Positions 32,119-43,445 of a stretch of 64,000 bases of DNA are shown here, in pieces. Made by a program: the position numbers and the translations under genes. The DNA is from an uncultured Tateyamaria sp. GTDB lineage: Bacteria; Pseudomonadota; Alphaproteobacteria; Rhodobacterales; Rhodobacteraceae. Under the pieces are notes generated by a model, which did not search any database, had not been told where the DNA came from, and saw nothing but the letters and a program-made list of their open reading frames with translations. Each line of letters opens with the position of its first letter. Within the stretch, counting starts at the first letter, position 1. The stretch is taken from NCBI RefSeq assembly GCF_947503045.1, contig NZ_CANNCF010000001.1, positions 434,001 to 498,000 on the forward strand. Direction: 5' to 3'.

Positions 32119-33965
32119 TTCCCGCCCTTTTTGGTCGGTGCCTTGGAGCTGTTGGCCGCATCCGGTTTGGCGCTTTTCTTGAAGCTGCCTTTGATGTTGC
32201 CCAACAAGTCAGGTTTGTAGCCCTGACTGCGCATGATCAGATACTGCTGTGTGAACGTGATCGTGTTGTTGGCGATCCAGTACACCACAAGCCCGCTGGC
32301 AAATCCGCCAAGCATGAACATGAACACCCACGGCATCCACGCAAAGATCATCTGCTGCGTCGGGTCAGTGGGAGCCGGGTTCAGTTTTTGCTGCAGCCAC
32401 ATCGAGATACCCAGAAGGATGGGCAAGATACCGATAAAGATCAGGGCCATGATCGAATTGGGGTCCGGCGCGTCCAGCGGCAACAACCCAAATAGGTTGA
32501 AGATCGATGTCGGATCAGGCGCGCTGAGATCGCGGAACGGGCCAAAGAACGGCGCGTGGCGCAATTCGATGGTGACGAAAATCACCTTGTAGAGCGAGAA
32601 AAAGATCGGAATCTGCAGCAGGATCGGCAGACAGCCCGCGGCCGGGTTCACCTTTTCCTTCTTGTAAAGCTCCATCATCCCCTGCTGGAGCTTTTGCTTG
32701 TCCTCGCCGGCGCTCTCTTTGAGCTTTTCCATCTGCGGCTGAAGCTCTTTCATCTTGGCCATGGAGACGTAGGATTTATAGGCCAGCGGGAACAGGATCG
32801 CCTTGATCACAAGGGTCAGGCCGATGATCGCCCAGCCCATATTGCCGATGATCTTGTTCATCTCGTGCAGCAGCCAGAAGATCGGCTTGGTCAGGAAAAA
32901 GAACCAGCCCCAATCGATGCTGTCGATGAACCCCTCGACGCCGCTGCGCTGGTATTCGCGGATTGTTTCCCATTCCTTGGCCCCGGCAAACAGTTGCGTG
33001 GTGACGCTGACGGTGGCCCCTGCGGCGACGTCCTGCGTGGGCAGGCGGGTCACGGCGCGAAACACGTCCGTACGCGGCGCATAGGTCAGCGCCTGCTCGA
33101 AGCTGGGCACGCCTGTCGGGATCAGGATGGATTGCCAGAAGTGGTCGGTGAACCCGATCCAGCCTTCGCTTACGTCGCTTGTGACGATGGCGGGGCGGCC
33201 CCAGTTCGGGTCAACTTCGGCATCGGGCATGTCGTCCCAATCGGTTTCGGCCAGTTCGCCGTTGGCCATGGCCACAGCACCTTCATGCAGGATGAAGAAA
33301 TTGCGGATATCCGTCGGTATACCGTGGCGCGTGATCATTCCGTAAGGTGCCGCGCGCACTGCGGTTCCGGATGTGTTCGTGATCGACTGGGTCACAGTGA
33401 AAAGATAGTTTTCGTCGACGCTGATATCGCGACGGAACACTTGGCCCACGCCGTTGTCCCATTGCAGCGACACGGGGCTGGTGGGGGTCAGCACCTCGCC
33501 TTCGACAACTTGCCAGATGGTGTTGGGGTCAGGCACGGCGGACGGATCAAGACCGCTGCCTGGCGCCCAGCCATGCAGGGCATAATAGGCACCCGGCGTG
33601 CCAACGGGCGAGAGCATCGTGACGATATCGGCGTCCGGTTCCAGACTTTCGCGGTAGTCCTTGAGACGCAGATCGTCCAGACGGCCACCGGCAAGAGAGA
33701 TCGAGCCCGAGATGCGGGGCGTGTCGATGTCGATGCGGGGGGCATCGGCGGTCGCGTCCGCCTCATTGGTGGACTGCAGGGCGGGGGCCGTTTCGCCCGT
33801 GACGGGGGCCGCGGGCACAATCGCGTCGCCCGCATCAGCGGTCTCGGCTGCAGGCGCGTTGAGGGGAACCTCGGGCTCTGGTGGTGGGAACAGCACAAAC
33901 CAGACCAGGATCACAAGGAAACTGAGCGCTGTTGCAAGAATGAGGTTCTTGTTCTGATCGTCCAT
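32115..33965 (-). CDS. yidC: Membrane protein insertase YidC
   Basis: MDDQNKNLILATALSFLVILVWFVLFPP; NMGWAIIGLTLVIKAILFPLAYKSYVSMAKMKELQP. Confidence 0.95.
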   Translation of the reverse strand: MDDQNKNLILATALSFLVILVWFVLFPPPEPEVPLNAPAAETADAGDAIVPAAPVTGETAPALQSTNEADATADAPRIDIDTPRISGSISLAGGRLDDLRLKDYRESLEPDADIVTMLSPVGTPGAYYALHGWAPGSGLDPSAVPDPNTIWQVVEGEVLTPTSPVSLQWDNGVGQVFRRDISVDENYLFTVTQSITNTSGTAVRAAPYGMITRHGIPTDIRNFFILHEGAVAMANGELAETDWDDMPDAEVDPNWGRPAIVTSDVSEGWIGFTDHFWQSILIPTGVPSFEQALTYAPRTDVFRAVTRLPTQDVAAGATVSVTTQLFAGAKEWETIREYQRSGVEGFIDSIDWGWFFFLTKPIFWLLHEMNKIIGNMGWAIIGLTLVIKAILFPLAYKSYVSMAKMKELQPQMEKLKESAGEDKQKLQQGMMELYKKEKVNPAAGCLPILLQIPIFFSLYKVIFVTIELRHAPFFGPFRDLSAPDPTSIFNLFGLLPLDAPDPNSIMALIFIGILPILLGISMWLQQKLNPAPTDPTQQMIFAWMPWVFMFMLGGFASGLVVYWIANNTITFTQQYLIMRSQGYKPDLLGNIKGSFKKSAKPDAANSSKAPTKKGGK

Positions 33966-34180
33966 CGGGGACTGCCACCTGCTGTCTGAAACGTTGGTCG
34001 GGTTCAACAGAGTGCAGACCCAAAGGTCAAGCGGATTCGGCCTGTTTTGGCCGTGTCGCCGTGGCGCAAGGGCATGTGGCATTGCCCGCGCAACGTCTTG
34101 GTCGGTGAAGTCGGGTGCGACGCGGGTTGCGATCCTTGGGCAGAAGGTTCAGCCGTCAGGAAAAGTCGCTGCCAAGGGGC

Positions 34181-35728
34181 TTAGTTCGAACGCCGCAGTG
34201 GAATGGGCGGCGCATCCTGCACCTTGGCGTCATGCGCGCGGATCCAGTCCAGCGTTTTTTCAAACGGCATGGGGCGGGCAATGCCAAAGCCCTGGACATA
34301 GTCGCAGCCCAGTTGCGCCAGCAGCGCATGTTCGCCGACGGTTTCGACCCCTTCGGCAAGGGTTTCGATACCCAGCCGTTCGGCCATCGTCAGCACCGCA
34401 CTGATCATCCGCTGCTGTTCGGGATCGCGATCCGCTTTCATCACGAAAGACCGGTCAATCTTGATCCGTCCAACCCCAAAGCGGCGGATCGCGGACAGCG
34501 ACGCATGTCCAGTGCCAAAGTCATCCAGATCAATCTGGCAGCCGAGCTTGGTCAATGCGTTGATATTCAGAGTGATCGTGTCGTCCAAACTGTCGGTCAC
34601 CACGGTTTCCAATATCTCCACGGCCAGCCTGTCGGGTGTCAGACCAAAGCGGTCCAATTCCCAACTGATCTTGTCGACAAGACGCGGATTGCTCAGTTCG
34701 GAGCCGCTGAAGTTCACACCAACCTGTGGCACTTTCACCCCGGCAGCGTCCCAAGCCTTGAGGGCCGTAAACGTGTGATACATCATGACCTCTGCCAGAC
34801 GCTCCAGCAGGCCGGCTTCTTCGATCGCGGGCAGGAATTCGGCCGGAGAGATCGCCCCCCGTTCCGTGTGAATCCAGCGCGCCAGCGCCTCGAATCCCGT
34901 TACCTTGCCCGTGTCAGTCGAGATTTGCGGTTGGAACCATGGCTGAATCTGTCCCTGTTCCAGAGCCACAACCACCTCATCCCGCAAGGTTGCACGGTTT
35001 TTCAGGCGCGAATGCAGTTCAGTGGAATAGGCGCGGACCGAAGCCGGGCCGCGTTGCTGCGCCTCGTTCAGGGCGGCGATTGCGCCATTGACCCAGTCAT
35101 TTCCCGTCGTGCCCGGCGCGCGGTTCAGCAGGCAAAAGCCAACGCTGCTGGTCACGTAGATGGCCGTTCCATCAAGCGCAATCGGGTCCTCGATCGCGTT
35201 CTGGATACGGCTGCTCATCTGGATACAGCTTTCCAGGTCGAGATGCTTGACCGGACCGAGGCACATGGCAAAGCGGCTGTCGCCAATCCGACTGATCGCG
35301 TCGCTTTGGCGGGCGGCAGACTGGATGCGCTGTCCGATGGTTTTGAGAACACGGTCGACTGCGGCAGGCTCAAACCGCGACGTGAGCGTCGAAAATTCAT
35401 CGATTTCCAGCACGAATACGGCGCTGGTGCGGTCCGTATCGGCAACATCCTCGCGCACTGTATGCACTTTGGGACGGAAGGCATCCGGTGCCATCAATCC
35501 CGAGACGGGAACCCGTGCCATCCGGCGTCTGACCAGATTTTCCAGCCCTCCGAAGATTATCCAGACAAAGGGGATGGACAGGGCAATAACGACAAGCGCA
35601 GGTTCACCCCCGACCCAGAATCCGGCAAGACACAGGGCCGGAACAAAGGCCAGCATTTGCGGACCGGAAAGCGCAGTCGTTATTCTGTTTCGAAATTCAG
35701 ACGCGGAGTTCGGTAAGCGAAAGCGCAT
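34181..35728 (-). CDS. EAL-domain protein with degenerate GGDEF-like domain
   Basis: GDSRF replaces GGDEF; EALARW and DDFGTG motifs of EAL intact. Confidence 0.9.
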   Translation of the reverse strand: MRFRLPNSASEFRNRITTALSGPQMLAFVPALCLAGFWVGGEPALVVIALSIPFVWIIFGGLENLVRRRMARVPVSGLMAPDAFRPKVHTVREDVADTDRTSAVFVLEIDEFSTLTSRFEPAAVDRVLKTIGQRIQSAARQSDAISRIGDSRFAMCLGPVKHLDLESCIQMSSRIQNAIEDPIALDGTAIYVTSSVGFCLLNRAPGTTGNDWVNGAIAALNEAQQRGPASVRAYSTELHSRLKNRATLRDEVVVALEQGQIQPWFQPQISTDTGKVTGFEALARWIHTERGAISPAEFLPAIEEAGLLERLAEVMMYHTFTALKAWDAAGVKVPQVGVNFSGSELSNPRLVDKISWELDRFGLTPDRLAVEILETVVTDSLDDTITLNINALTKLGCQIDLDDFGTGHASLSAIRRFGVGRIKIDRSFVMKADRDPEQQRMISAVLTMAERLGIETLAEGVETVGEHALLAQLGCDYVQGFGIARPMPFEKTLDWIRAHDAKVQDAPPIPLRRSN

Positions 35729-35805
35729 GTTCGGACCTCTTGAATGGAGCCTGCCGGATCATCGACACGCTTCCACACAGCTACGAGGCCTTGGTAAGCC
35801 GCTCT

Positions 35806-36675
35806 TTAACGCAAAGCGGGAATATCCTTCGAATTTTCCTCAACTTCGCCCGTTCTCAACGCAAGGCCCTGAAAATCAAAGAGTTTCGGATCAAGCAGGT
35901 GAGACGGTCGTGCATTCATCAATGACCGGAACATGACCTGCCGCCGCCCGGGGTTGTTGGATTCCCAACCATCGAGGATCTGTTTGACCTGCTGGCGCTG
36001 CAATCCGTCCTGGCTGCCGCACAGATCGCAAGGGATGATCGGGTAGTCCATCGCGCGCGCAAATTTTTCGCAATCGGCCTCGGCCACATGGGCCAGCGGA
36101 CGGTAAAGAAACAGATCGCCCTCTTCGTTCACCAGCTTGGGCGGCATGGTGGCCAGTCGCCCGCCATGGAACAGGTTCATGAAGAATGTCTCAAGAATAT
36201 CGTCGCGGTGATGACCCAAAACCACGGCAGAACAGCCCTCTTCCCGCGCGATCCGGTATAGGTTGCCGCGCCGCAGCCGTGAACAGAGCGCGCAGAACGT
36301 GCGCCCCTCGGGGACCTTGTCCATGACGATGGAATAGGTGTCCTGGTATTCGATCCGATGCGGCACACCCATCCGATCCAGAAACTCGGGCAGAACAGTT
36401 GCCGGGAATCCGGGCTGACCCTGATCCAGATTGCAGGCCAGCAGATCGACCGGCAGCAGACCGCGCCATTTCAGCTCGTAAAGCACTGCAAGCAACGTAT
36501 AGCTGTCCTTGCCCCCGGACAGGCACACCAGCCAGCGCGCACCGGGTTCGATCATCCCGTATTGCTCGATCGCCTCGCGGGTGTTGCGCACGATCCGCTT
36601 GCGCAGTTTTTTGAATTCGGTGGTCGAAGGCGCACCGGCAAAAAGCGGGTGGATGTCGTCGCTGTCATCTAGCAT
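35806..36675 (-). CDS. ttcA: tRNA 2-thiocytidine(32) synthetase TtcA
   Basis: [39 protein letters not shown]. Confidence 0.95.
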   Translation of the reverse strand: MLDDSDDIHPLFAGAPSTTEFKKLRKRIVRNTREAIEQYGMIEPGARWLVCLSGGKDSYTLLAVLYELKWRGLLPVDLLACNLDQGQPGFPATVLPEFLDRMGVPHRIEYQDTYSIVMDKVPEGRTFCALCSRLRRGNLYRIAREEGCSAVVLGHHRDDILETFFMNLFHGGRLATMPPKLVNEEGDLFLYRPLAHVAEADCEKFARAMDYPIIPCDLCGSQDGLQRQQVKQILDGWESNNPGRRQVMFRSLMNARPSHLLDPKLFDFQGLALRTGEVEENSKDIPALR

Positions 36676-36779
36676 GGGGGCCCTCTTGGGATGCTCGTTC
36701 CCCGCTCTATAGCACGCCTCTTGTGAACCAAAAGGGGTGGGCGCGCGTAACCCTGACAGACTGCGAAGGGATCTTTGGG

Positions 36780-37304
36780 ATGTTGCGTATCGTTCTTGTG
36801 CTGGGGTTTGGCCTTTTGGCCGCCTGTACCGGCAAACCCGCCCTGCAGGATGAGAAGCTGTCAGGTGCCAAGCTGAACCTCGAAGAGTTCTTTGACGGCC
36901 GTGTGCTGGCCCATGGGCAGTTTCAGGACGTCTTTGGCACGGTCCGCCGCCGCTTTGAGGTTGAGATCAACGGGACGTGGGATGGCGAGACGCTCACGCT
37001 GGTCGAGGATTTCGTTTACGAGGATGGCAGTACCGAACAGCGCATCTGGACCCTGATCAAGACCGGTCCGGATACGTGGCGCGGCACCGCCCCCGGTGTG
37101 ATCGGAGAAGCCACGGGCGAAGAGCGTGGTGACACATTCAACTGGCGATACGAGATTGATCTGCCGGTGCCCGATGGCACATTGCGTGTGACTTTTGATG
37201 ATTGGATGTGGCTGCTGAGCGAAGACCGCGTGTTGAACCGCGCCTATGTGAAGCGGGCCGGAATCGACATCGGTGACGTCATCATCACCTTTGAAAAGCA
37301 GTGA
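36780..37304 (+). CDS. DUF3833-like lipoprotein
   Basis: LGFGLLAAC lipobox; [26 protein letters not shown]. Confidence 0.85.
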   Translation: MLRIVLVLGFGLLAACTGKPALQDEKLSGAKLNLEEFFDGRVLAHGQFQDVFGTVRRRFEVEINGTWDGETLTLVEDFVYEDGSTEQRIWTLIKTGPDTWRGTAPGVIGEATGEERGDTFNWRYEIDLPVPDGTLRVTFDDWMWLLSEDRVLNRAYVKRAGIDIGDVIITFEKQ

Positions 37305-37538
37305 TCAGGGATCGTCCCGCTCGGGCACCGGATCATATCCGGTGCCACCCAGCGGATGGCAGCGCCCGATGCGGCGCAGGGTCAGCCAGGCGCCCTTGAA
37401 CCCGCCGTGCTTGTGCAAAGCCTCAAGCGCATAGGCGCTGCAGGTGGGCTGATAGCGGCAGTTGAAACCCACCCACGGCGAGAACACGAGCCGATAGGCG
37501 CGCACGGGCAGGGACAGGACAAAGGCCAGGGGGCTCAT
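37305..37538 (-). CDS. yidD: Membrane protein insertion efficiency factor YidD
   Basis: [31 protein letters not shown]. Confidence 0.95.
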   Translation of the reverse strand: MSPLAFVLSLPVRAYRLVFSPWVGFNCRYQPTCSAYALEALHKHGGFKGAWLTLRRIGRCHPLGGTGYDPVPERDDP

Positions 37539-37930
37539 ATCGCACGCGCCAAGGCATCGCGCAGATCGGCCAGCATCAGATCGAAGGGCCGCGTGGCAGT
37601 GATGTCGGCCCGCCCGATCAGCACATAGTCGGTGCCCTTGACCCCATGTTCGGGAATTCCGAGGCGCGCGATTTCGCGCAGGCGCCGCTTGGCCCGGTTG
37701 CGCGCGACGGCATTTCCGACCTTTTTGGAACAGGTGAACCCGACGCGAATGGTCTCGTCGTCCCCGCGCAGTCGGTATTGAAGCACGAACCCCGGGGTCA
37801 CAACGCGCCGAGCGCGTGCAGCTCGCAGAAAATCGGAACGGGCCTTGAGGGTTTCAATACGCAAATGCCCCGCCAAAGGCGTGCCCTGACCAACGGTGTC
37901 GTTGGGCAAAGGGGCCTCGGACGGGGTCAT
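37535..37930 (-). CDS. rnpA: Ribonuclease P protein component
   Basis: [27 protein letters not shown]. Confidence 0.95.
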   Translation of the reverse strand: MTPSEAPLPNDTVGQGTPLAGHLRIETLKARSDFLRAARARRVVTPGFVLQYRLRGDDETIRVGFTCSKKVGNAVARNRAKRRLREIARLGIPEHGVKGTDYVLIGRADITATRPFDLMLADLRDALARAI

Positions 37931-37954
37931 TTTGTAACCTGTTGTGGCGCGGTT

Positions 37955-38089
37955 TTAGGCGCTGAGCGACTTCCGGCCGCGCGCGCGGCGGGCGTTCAGG
38001 ATTTTGCGGCCGGCTTTGGTTGCCATGCGTGCACGGAAACCGTGACGCCGCTTGCGCACGAGGTTCGAAGGTTGAAAGGTGCGTTTCAT
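37955..38089 (-). CDS. rpmH: 50S ribosomal protein L34
   Basis: Translated by hand: [44 protein letters not shown] (absent from ORF track). Confidence 0.97.
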
Positions 38090-38371
38090 CGCTTTGGCTC
38101 CGGATCTATTGGCCCTTGCCCCGCGGATTCGGGATCAGGCAGTATTCGAAGCCCGTCCTCTAAAGCGCGCCACGGGGCAAGTCAAACCCTTGGGCGGGAA
38201 AAATGCGCGCATCTGCAACAATTCGACGCCATGTCGCCTTCTTTGTTTCACTAACCCCGATTTAACTCCGATTTCCGACACATCCGATCAACCGAGCGTG
38301 ATGCGCCTGTTTTGAGGGGTGTGAAACGCACAGTTTGGGGTCACAACAGCGCCAGGCGATGGGGCTGAGCC

Positions 38372-39130
38372 ATGAATGATGACGAAAAGGAAGACCAGAT
38401 GTCCGATACAAGCCAGCCCGGCAACACCAGTTTGATGCGCAAGCTGCCCTTGATCATCATTTTGGCGGTTGCGGCCATCGGGGCGTTTACGCTCAAGGAT
38501 TATTTGAACTTTCAGACGCTTGCGGACAATCGCGAGGCGCTGTTGTCCTTTCGTGACAACAACTACCTGCTGACGGCTCTGGTCTTTGTGACAGCCTACG
38601 CGGCTGTGGCCGGCTTCTCGCTGCCGGGTGCAGCGGTGATGACGCTGACCGGCGGGTTCCTGTTTTCAACCTTTCCCGGTGTGCTGTTCAATGTGACCGG
38701 CGCCAGTATCGGGGCCATTGCCATCTTTCTGGCGGCCCGTTGGGGTCTTGGTGAACGGCTGGCCGCAAAAATGGACACAAGCGACGGGCTGATCAAGAAG
38801 ATCAAGGCAGGGATCGACGAAAACCAGTGGTCCATGCTGTTCCTGATCCGCCTTGTGCCTGCGGTACCGTTCTTTGTCGCCAATCTGGTGCCTGCGCTGG
38901 TGGGTGTGCCCCTCAGCCGCTACGCGATTTCAACCTTTATCGGTATTATCCCCGGTGGGCTGGTCTATACGTCGGTGGGCGCAGGCCTTGGCGAAGTGTT
39001 CGATCGCGGCGATACGCCGAACCTGGGCATCATCTTTGAGCCTGCGATCCTGCTGCCGATCCTGGGTCTGTGTGCACTGGCCGCCCTTCCCATCGTCCTC
39101 AAGGCCGTGCGCGGCAAAAAAGGTCTCTGA
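38372..39130 (+). CDS. TVP38/TMEM64 family membrane protein
   Basis: AAVAGFSLPGAAVMTLTGGFLFSTFPGVLFNVTGASIGA...RLVPAVPFFVANLVPALVGVPL. Confidence 0.85.
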   Translation: MNDDEKEDQMSDTSQPGNTSLMRKLPLIIILAVAAIGAFTLKDYLNFQTLADNREALLSFRDNNYLLTALVFVTAYAAVAGFSLPGAAVMTLTGGFLFSTFPGVLFNVTGASIGAIAIFLAARWGLGERLAAKMDTSDGLIKKIKAGIDENQWSMLFLIRLVPAVPFFVANLVPALVGVPLSRYAISTFIGIIPGGLVYTSVGAGLGEVFDRGDTPNLGIIFEPAILLPILGLCALAALPIVLKAVRGKKGL

Positions 39131-39135
39131 TCCAA

Positions 39136-40554
39136 ATGAAACGTATCAAGACGGATATTCTGGTCATCGGCGCCGGGTCAGGGGGGCTGTCCGTGGCCGC
39201 CGGGGCCAGCCAGATGGGGGCCGATGTGGTCCTGCTGGAAGGGCACAAGATGGGTGGGGACTGCCTGAACTATGGCTGTGTGCCCTCCAAGGCCCTGATC
39301 GCCAGCGGCAAGGCCGCTTATGGCCAAAGCCATGCGTCAGCCTATGGCGTCGCCGATGTGGTACCGAAAGTGGATTATGCCGCCGCCAAGGATCACGTGC
39401 AGGGGGTCATCGCCCAGATCGAGCCTGTGGATTCGCAAGAACGCTTTGAAGGGTTCGGGATCAACGTGATCCGTGAATTCGGGCACTTCATCTCCGAAAC
39501 CGAGGTGCAGGCCGGCGACAACATCATCACCGCACGCCGCATCGTCATCGCCACTGGATCAAGCCCATTTGTGCCCCCGATCGACGGGATCGACACGGTG
39601 CCGTACCTCACCAATGAAACCCTGTGGGAGCTGCGCGAGCAGCCCAAACACCTGCTGATCATCGGCGGCGGACCCATCGGGATGGAGATGGCGCAGGCCC
39701 ATGTGCGACTGGGATCAAAGGTCACTGTGATCGAAGGGGCCACGGCGCTGGGCAAGGACGACCCGGAAATGGCCGCCGTCGTGCTGGACAACCTGCGTGC
39801 CGAAGGGATCGAGATCGCCGAGGGTGCGCAAGCCGCCAAGATCGAAGGCTCGGACGGCAACGTCACCGTGCACACCGAGGACGGGCGCAGTTTTACCGGC
39901 TCGCACCTGCTGGTCGCAGTGGGGCGAAAAAGCAACACAAGCAGCCTGAAACTGGACGTGGCAGGCATCGACACCACCCGCTCAGGCGTCAAGGTCGACG
40001 ACGCGCTGCGCACCACAAACAAGCGCGTCTACGCCATTGGTGACGTGGCGGGCGGACTGCAATTCACCCATGTGGCGGGCTATCATGCGGGGGTCATTAT
40101 CCGCTCGATGCTGTTTGGTCTGCCCTCAAAGTCCAAGACCAGCCATATCCCATGGGCCACCTATACCGATCCAGAACTGGCGCAGGTCGGCCTGACAGAA
40201 GCTCAGGCGCAAAAGGAGCATGGAGACCGGCTTGAGGTTGTTCGGTTCCACTATGAACACAACGACCGCGCCATTGCCGAGCGCAAGACCAAGGGCCTGA
40301 TCAAGGTCATGGTGGTCAAGGGACGGCCCGTTGGGGCCTCCATCGCAGGATACCAGGCGGGCGAGTTGATCAATCTCTGGGCGCTGGTGCTGGCCAACAA
40401 GATGAAGATGAGCCAGGTCGCGGCCATGGTCGCCCCCTATCCCACCATCGGAGAGGTCAATAAACGTGCCGCCGGGGCCTATTTCAGCCCGCGCCTGTTC
40501 GAAAGTGATCTGGTCAAACGGGTGGTGGGGCTTGTGCAACGCTTCATTCCCTGA
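39136..40554 (+). CDS. Pyridine nucleotide-disulfide oxidoreductase (mercuric reductase/LPD-like)
   Basis: ILVIGAGSGGLSVA...GGDCLNYGCVPSKAL. Confidence 0.88.
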   Translation: MKRIKTDILVIGAGSGGLSVAAGASQMGADVVLLEGHKMGGDCLNYGCVPSKALIASGKAAYGQSHASAYGVADVVPKVDYAAAKDHVQGVIAQIEPVDSQERFEGFGINVIREFGHFISETEVQAGDNIITARRIVIATGSSPFVPPIDGIDTVPYLTNETLWELREQPKHLLIIGGGPIGMEMAQAHVRLGSKVTVIEGATALGKDDPEMAAVVLDNLRAEGIEIAEGAQAAKIEGSDGNVTVHTEDGRSFTGSHLLVAVGRKSNTSSLKLDVAGIDTTRSGVKVDDALRTTNKRVYAIGDVAGGLQFTHVAGYHAGVIIRSMLFGLPSKSKTSHIPWATYTDPELAQVGLTEAQAQKEHGDRLEVVRFHYEHNDRAIAERKTKGLIKVMVVKGRPVGASIAGYQAGELINLWALVLANKMKMSQVAAMVAPYPTIGEVNKRAAGAYFSPRLFESDLVKRVVGLVQRFIP

Positions 40555-40566
40555 ACAGACTACGCC

Positions 40567-41949
40567 ATGTTGAATTCCCTCTCTGGCCGTTTCTTGATCC
40601 TGACGACGATCTTCGTGATGCTGGCCGAAATCCTGATCTTCGTGCCGTCCATTGCGCGGTTCCGCGAAGATTACCTGCAGAACCGTCTGGAACGGTCGCA
40701 GATCGCCTCGCTGGCGCTGCTGGCCGATGACATGATCGACAGCGATCTGGAAAACGAGCTACTGGAGAACGCGGGCGTGTTCAACGTGGTGCTGCGCCGT
40801 GACGAGGTACGCCAACTGATGCTGGCCACGCCGATGCCGCGCCCGATCGATGCCACCTATGATCTGCGCGAAGGCACGGCCATGGTGCTGATCCGGGACG
40901 CCATGATGCGCCTTTTGGAGCCTGAGAACGAGGTGATCCGCGTGATTGGTGCGCCGGTGCGCGAGGCGGGTCTGCTGATTGAAATCACCATGGAAACCGC
41001 GCCGATGCGCATGGCCATGCTGGACTATGGTGTGCGCATTCTGGTGCTGTCCGCGGTGATTTCGGTGTTCACCGCCTTTTTGCTGTTTATCGCGGTGCAG
41101 GCCATCATCGTCAAACCCATCCGCGGCGTTGTTGGGCACATGCAGCGTTATGCGATCGCCCCTGAGGATGCGCGCCGCATCATCACCCCCAATGCCGGTG
41201 TGACCGAATTGCGCGAGGCCGAAGAGGCGCTGCGCAGCCTGCAGACCGAGCTGATCTCGGCCCTGCGGCAAAAGGATCGGCTGGCCCAGCTTGGTTCGGC
41301 CGTGTCCAAGATCAGCCACGATTTGCGCAATATCCTGACCTCGGCCCAGCTGTTCACCGACCGCATCGGCTCGTCCGAGGACCCGCTGGTGCGGCGCATG
41401 GCGCCCAAGCTTGTGGGTTCGATCACCCGCGCCGTGCATCTGTGCGAAAGCACGCTGGCCTTTGGCAAGGCCGAAGAACCGAGCCCGACCCTGACCCTGC
41501 TGACGCTGGATGATCTGGTGGCTGATGTGCTGGACAGCGAACGGCTTGCAGTGGGCGAGAGCGACCTGTCACTCAGCGAAAACATCCCGCCGCTGTTTAC
41601 CTTGCGCGCCGATCCGGAACAGCTGTTCCGCGTGGTGTCCAACCTCGTGCGCAATGCACGCCAGGCCATTGTAGCCAGCGGTAAACCCGGCGAAATCAAC
41701 GTCTCGGCCTATGAGGACGATACCAACTGGTGGATCGAGATCGCCGATACCGGCCCCGGCCTGCCCAAACGGGCGCAGGAACACCTTTTCACACCGTTTC
41801 AGGGTGGGGTGAGCAAGGGCGGTACAGGCCTCGGCCTTGCCATCGCCTCCGAGCTGATCCGCGCCCATGGCGGCGCACTGGAACTGGACCGCACTGGCCC
41901 CTCGGGCACGGTGTTTTCGATCCGCCTGCCCAAGGGCGACGCGATTTGA
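40567..41949 (+). CDS. Membrane sensor histidine kinase (no adjacent response regulator)
   Basis: ISHDLRNILTSAQ; N-box, DTGPGLP, GGTGLGLAIASELI. Confidence 0.9.
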   Translation: MLNSLSGRFLILTTIFVMLAEILIFVPSIARFREDYLQNRLERSQIASLALLADDMIDSDLENELLENAGVFNVVLRRDEVRQLMLATPMPRPIDATYDLREGTAMVLIRDAMMRLLEPENEVIRVIGAPVREAGLLIEITMETAPMRMAMLDYGVRILVLSAVISVFTAFLLFIAVQAIIVKPIRGVVGHMQRYAIAPEDARRIITPNAGVTELREAEEALRSLQTELISALRQKDRLAQLGSAVSKISHDLRNILTSAQLFTDRIGSSEDPLVRRMAPKLVGSITRAVHLCESTLAFGKAEEPSPTLTLLTLDDLVADVLDSERLAVGESDLSLSENIPPLFTLRADPEQLFRVVSNLVRNARQAIVASGKPGEINVSAYEDDTNWWIEIADTGPGLPKRAQEHLFTPFQGGVSKGGTGLGLAIASELIRAHGGALELDRTGPSGTVFSIRLPKGDAI

Positions 41950-42018
41950 AGACGCGCGCCTTTTGGCAAAAAGAAGCCCTTGCAAAGCCTCGCGCGCACG
42001 ACTAAACCGCCCAAACAC

Positions 42019-42095
42019 GGACCGATAGCTCAGCTGGATAGAGTACCTGACTACGAATCAGGGGGTCGGGGGTTCGAATCCTCCTCGGTCCGCCA
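42019..42095 (+). tRNA. tRNA-Arg(ACG)
   Basis: Cloverleaf read by eye: GGACCGA/TCGGTCC acceptor, anticodon loop CTACGAA, GGTTCGAATCC T arm, encoded CCA. Confidence 0.95.
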
Positions 42096-42246
42096 CTACC
42101 CAAACTCAAAGACTTCGAGTGGGCCACACAAAGCGTTCCTTTTTGTTGTGTTTCAGCTTTTTGATGTCCGCATGGCATTTTGCGTTAATTCTCCCTGATT
42201 ACATGCGCTTCTGCTCTTTGAGCGGTATGTAATGGGATTTTTTTGC

Positions 42247-43445
42247 ATGACCTTATCCGGAAAGTAGACAAAGAAGCTTGTTGAGAATCTTGCGCCGGGT
42301 CGGCACGGGGATGGGAACGGGTTGTACCTTGTTGTCGATCCGTCCGGGGCGCGGCGGTGGATCGTACGGGTGGTTGTGAAGGGGCAGACGAACCGCAAGG
42401 GCGGGCCACTTCGGACGGATTTCGGGCTGGGGGGTGCAGATGTCGTGCCTTTGCCGCAAGCGCGGGAGCGGGCTATAGCTTACCGACGCATGGCCAAGCA
42501 GGGGCTCAATCCGCGATTCAATGCGCAAAGGGAAGTGCCTACGTTCGGAGACGTGGCGCGCCAGGTGCATATTGAGCTGTTGCCGGCATGGAGGAATGCC
42601 AAACACGGCCTACAATGGCTCAACACCTTGTGCGACTATGCGTTCCCAAAGATCGGACGCATGCCCATCGACAGCATCGGCCAGCCGGAAGTCATGATGT
42701 GCCTCATTCCGGTCTGGTCCGAGAAGCATGAGACCGCCAAGCGTCTGGCACAGCGGATCAAGACCGTACTCGACGTGGCCCGATCCATAGGTCTGCGGTC
42801 GGGCGAGAACCCCGTCACGGCGATTAAGGAGGCGGGAGCGCTGCCCAAGGTCAAAACTCGGCCGGTCCATCACAAGGCGATGCAGTGGCAAGACGTGCCG
42901 GAGTTTTATGCAGCCCTGAGCACGAAGACTGCCATGGCTGCGAAGGCGCTGATGTTCACCTGCCTGACCGGTGCACGTACCGGCGAGGTGCTTCGCATGC
43001 GCTGGGCTGAGATTGATTGGGAGGCGGGCGTTTGGACCTGTCCACCCGATCGTATGAAGGCGGGTGAAGTGCACAGGGTGCCGCTTACCGAAACGATAAT
43101 CGGCATCCTGGAGCCTCTGCGCGCCCTGGAGTCTGTTTTATCTTCGAAGGAAAGAAACGCCACCAGCCGCTGTCGAACATGTCGATGCTGATGCTCCTGC
43201 GTCGCATGAAAGTTGAGGGTGTCACGGTGCATGGTTTCCGCTCAACTTTTCGCGACTGGGCAGCGGAAGAGGCCGGTGCGTCCCGCGAAATGGCTGAGAT
43301 GTCGCTCGCCCACAAGGTCGGCTCTGATGTCGAGCGGGCCTAAGCACGATCGGATTTGTTGGACCGTAGGCGCACTTTGATGGAGGCGTGGTCGGAATTT
43401 GTGACAAGCGATGGGCGAGCAGGGGGTGTTTGGTGTTTACTCTAG
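42247..43445 (+). pseudogene. Decayed tyrosine-recombinase integrase adjacent to tRNA-Arg
   Basis: MTLSGK*TKKLVENLAPGRHGDGNGLYLVVD... (TAG near N-term), frameshift ~43140, then FEGKKRHQPLSNMS...HGFRSTFRDWAAEEAGA...LAHKVGSDVERA*ARSDLLDRRR. Confidence 0.88.

Noticed and set aside
32556-33989. 477-aa plus-strand ORF
   Set aside because: Antisense to yidC; His/Gly/Asp-rich shadow ORF.
34115-35716. 533-aa plus-strand ORF
   Set aside because: Antisense to the EAL-domain gene; no domain content.
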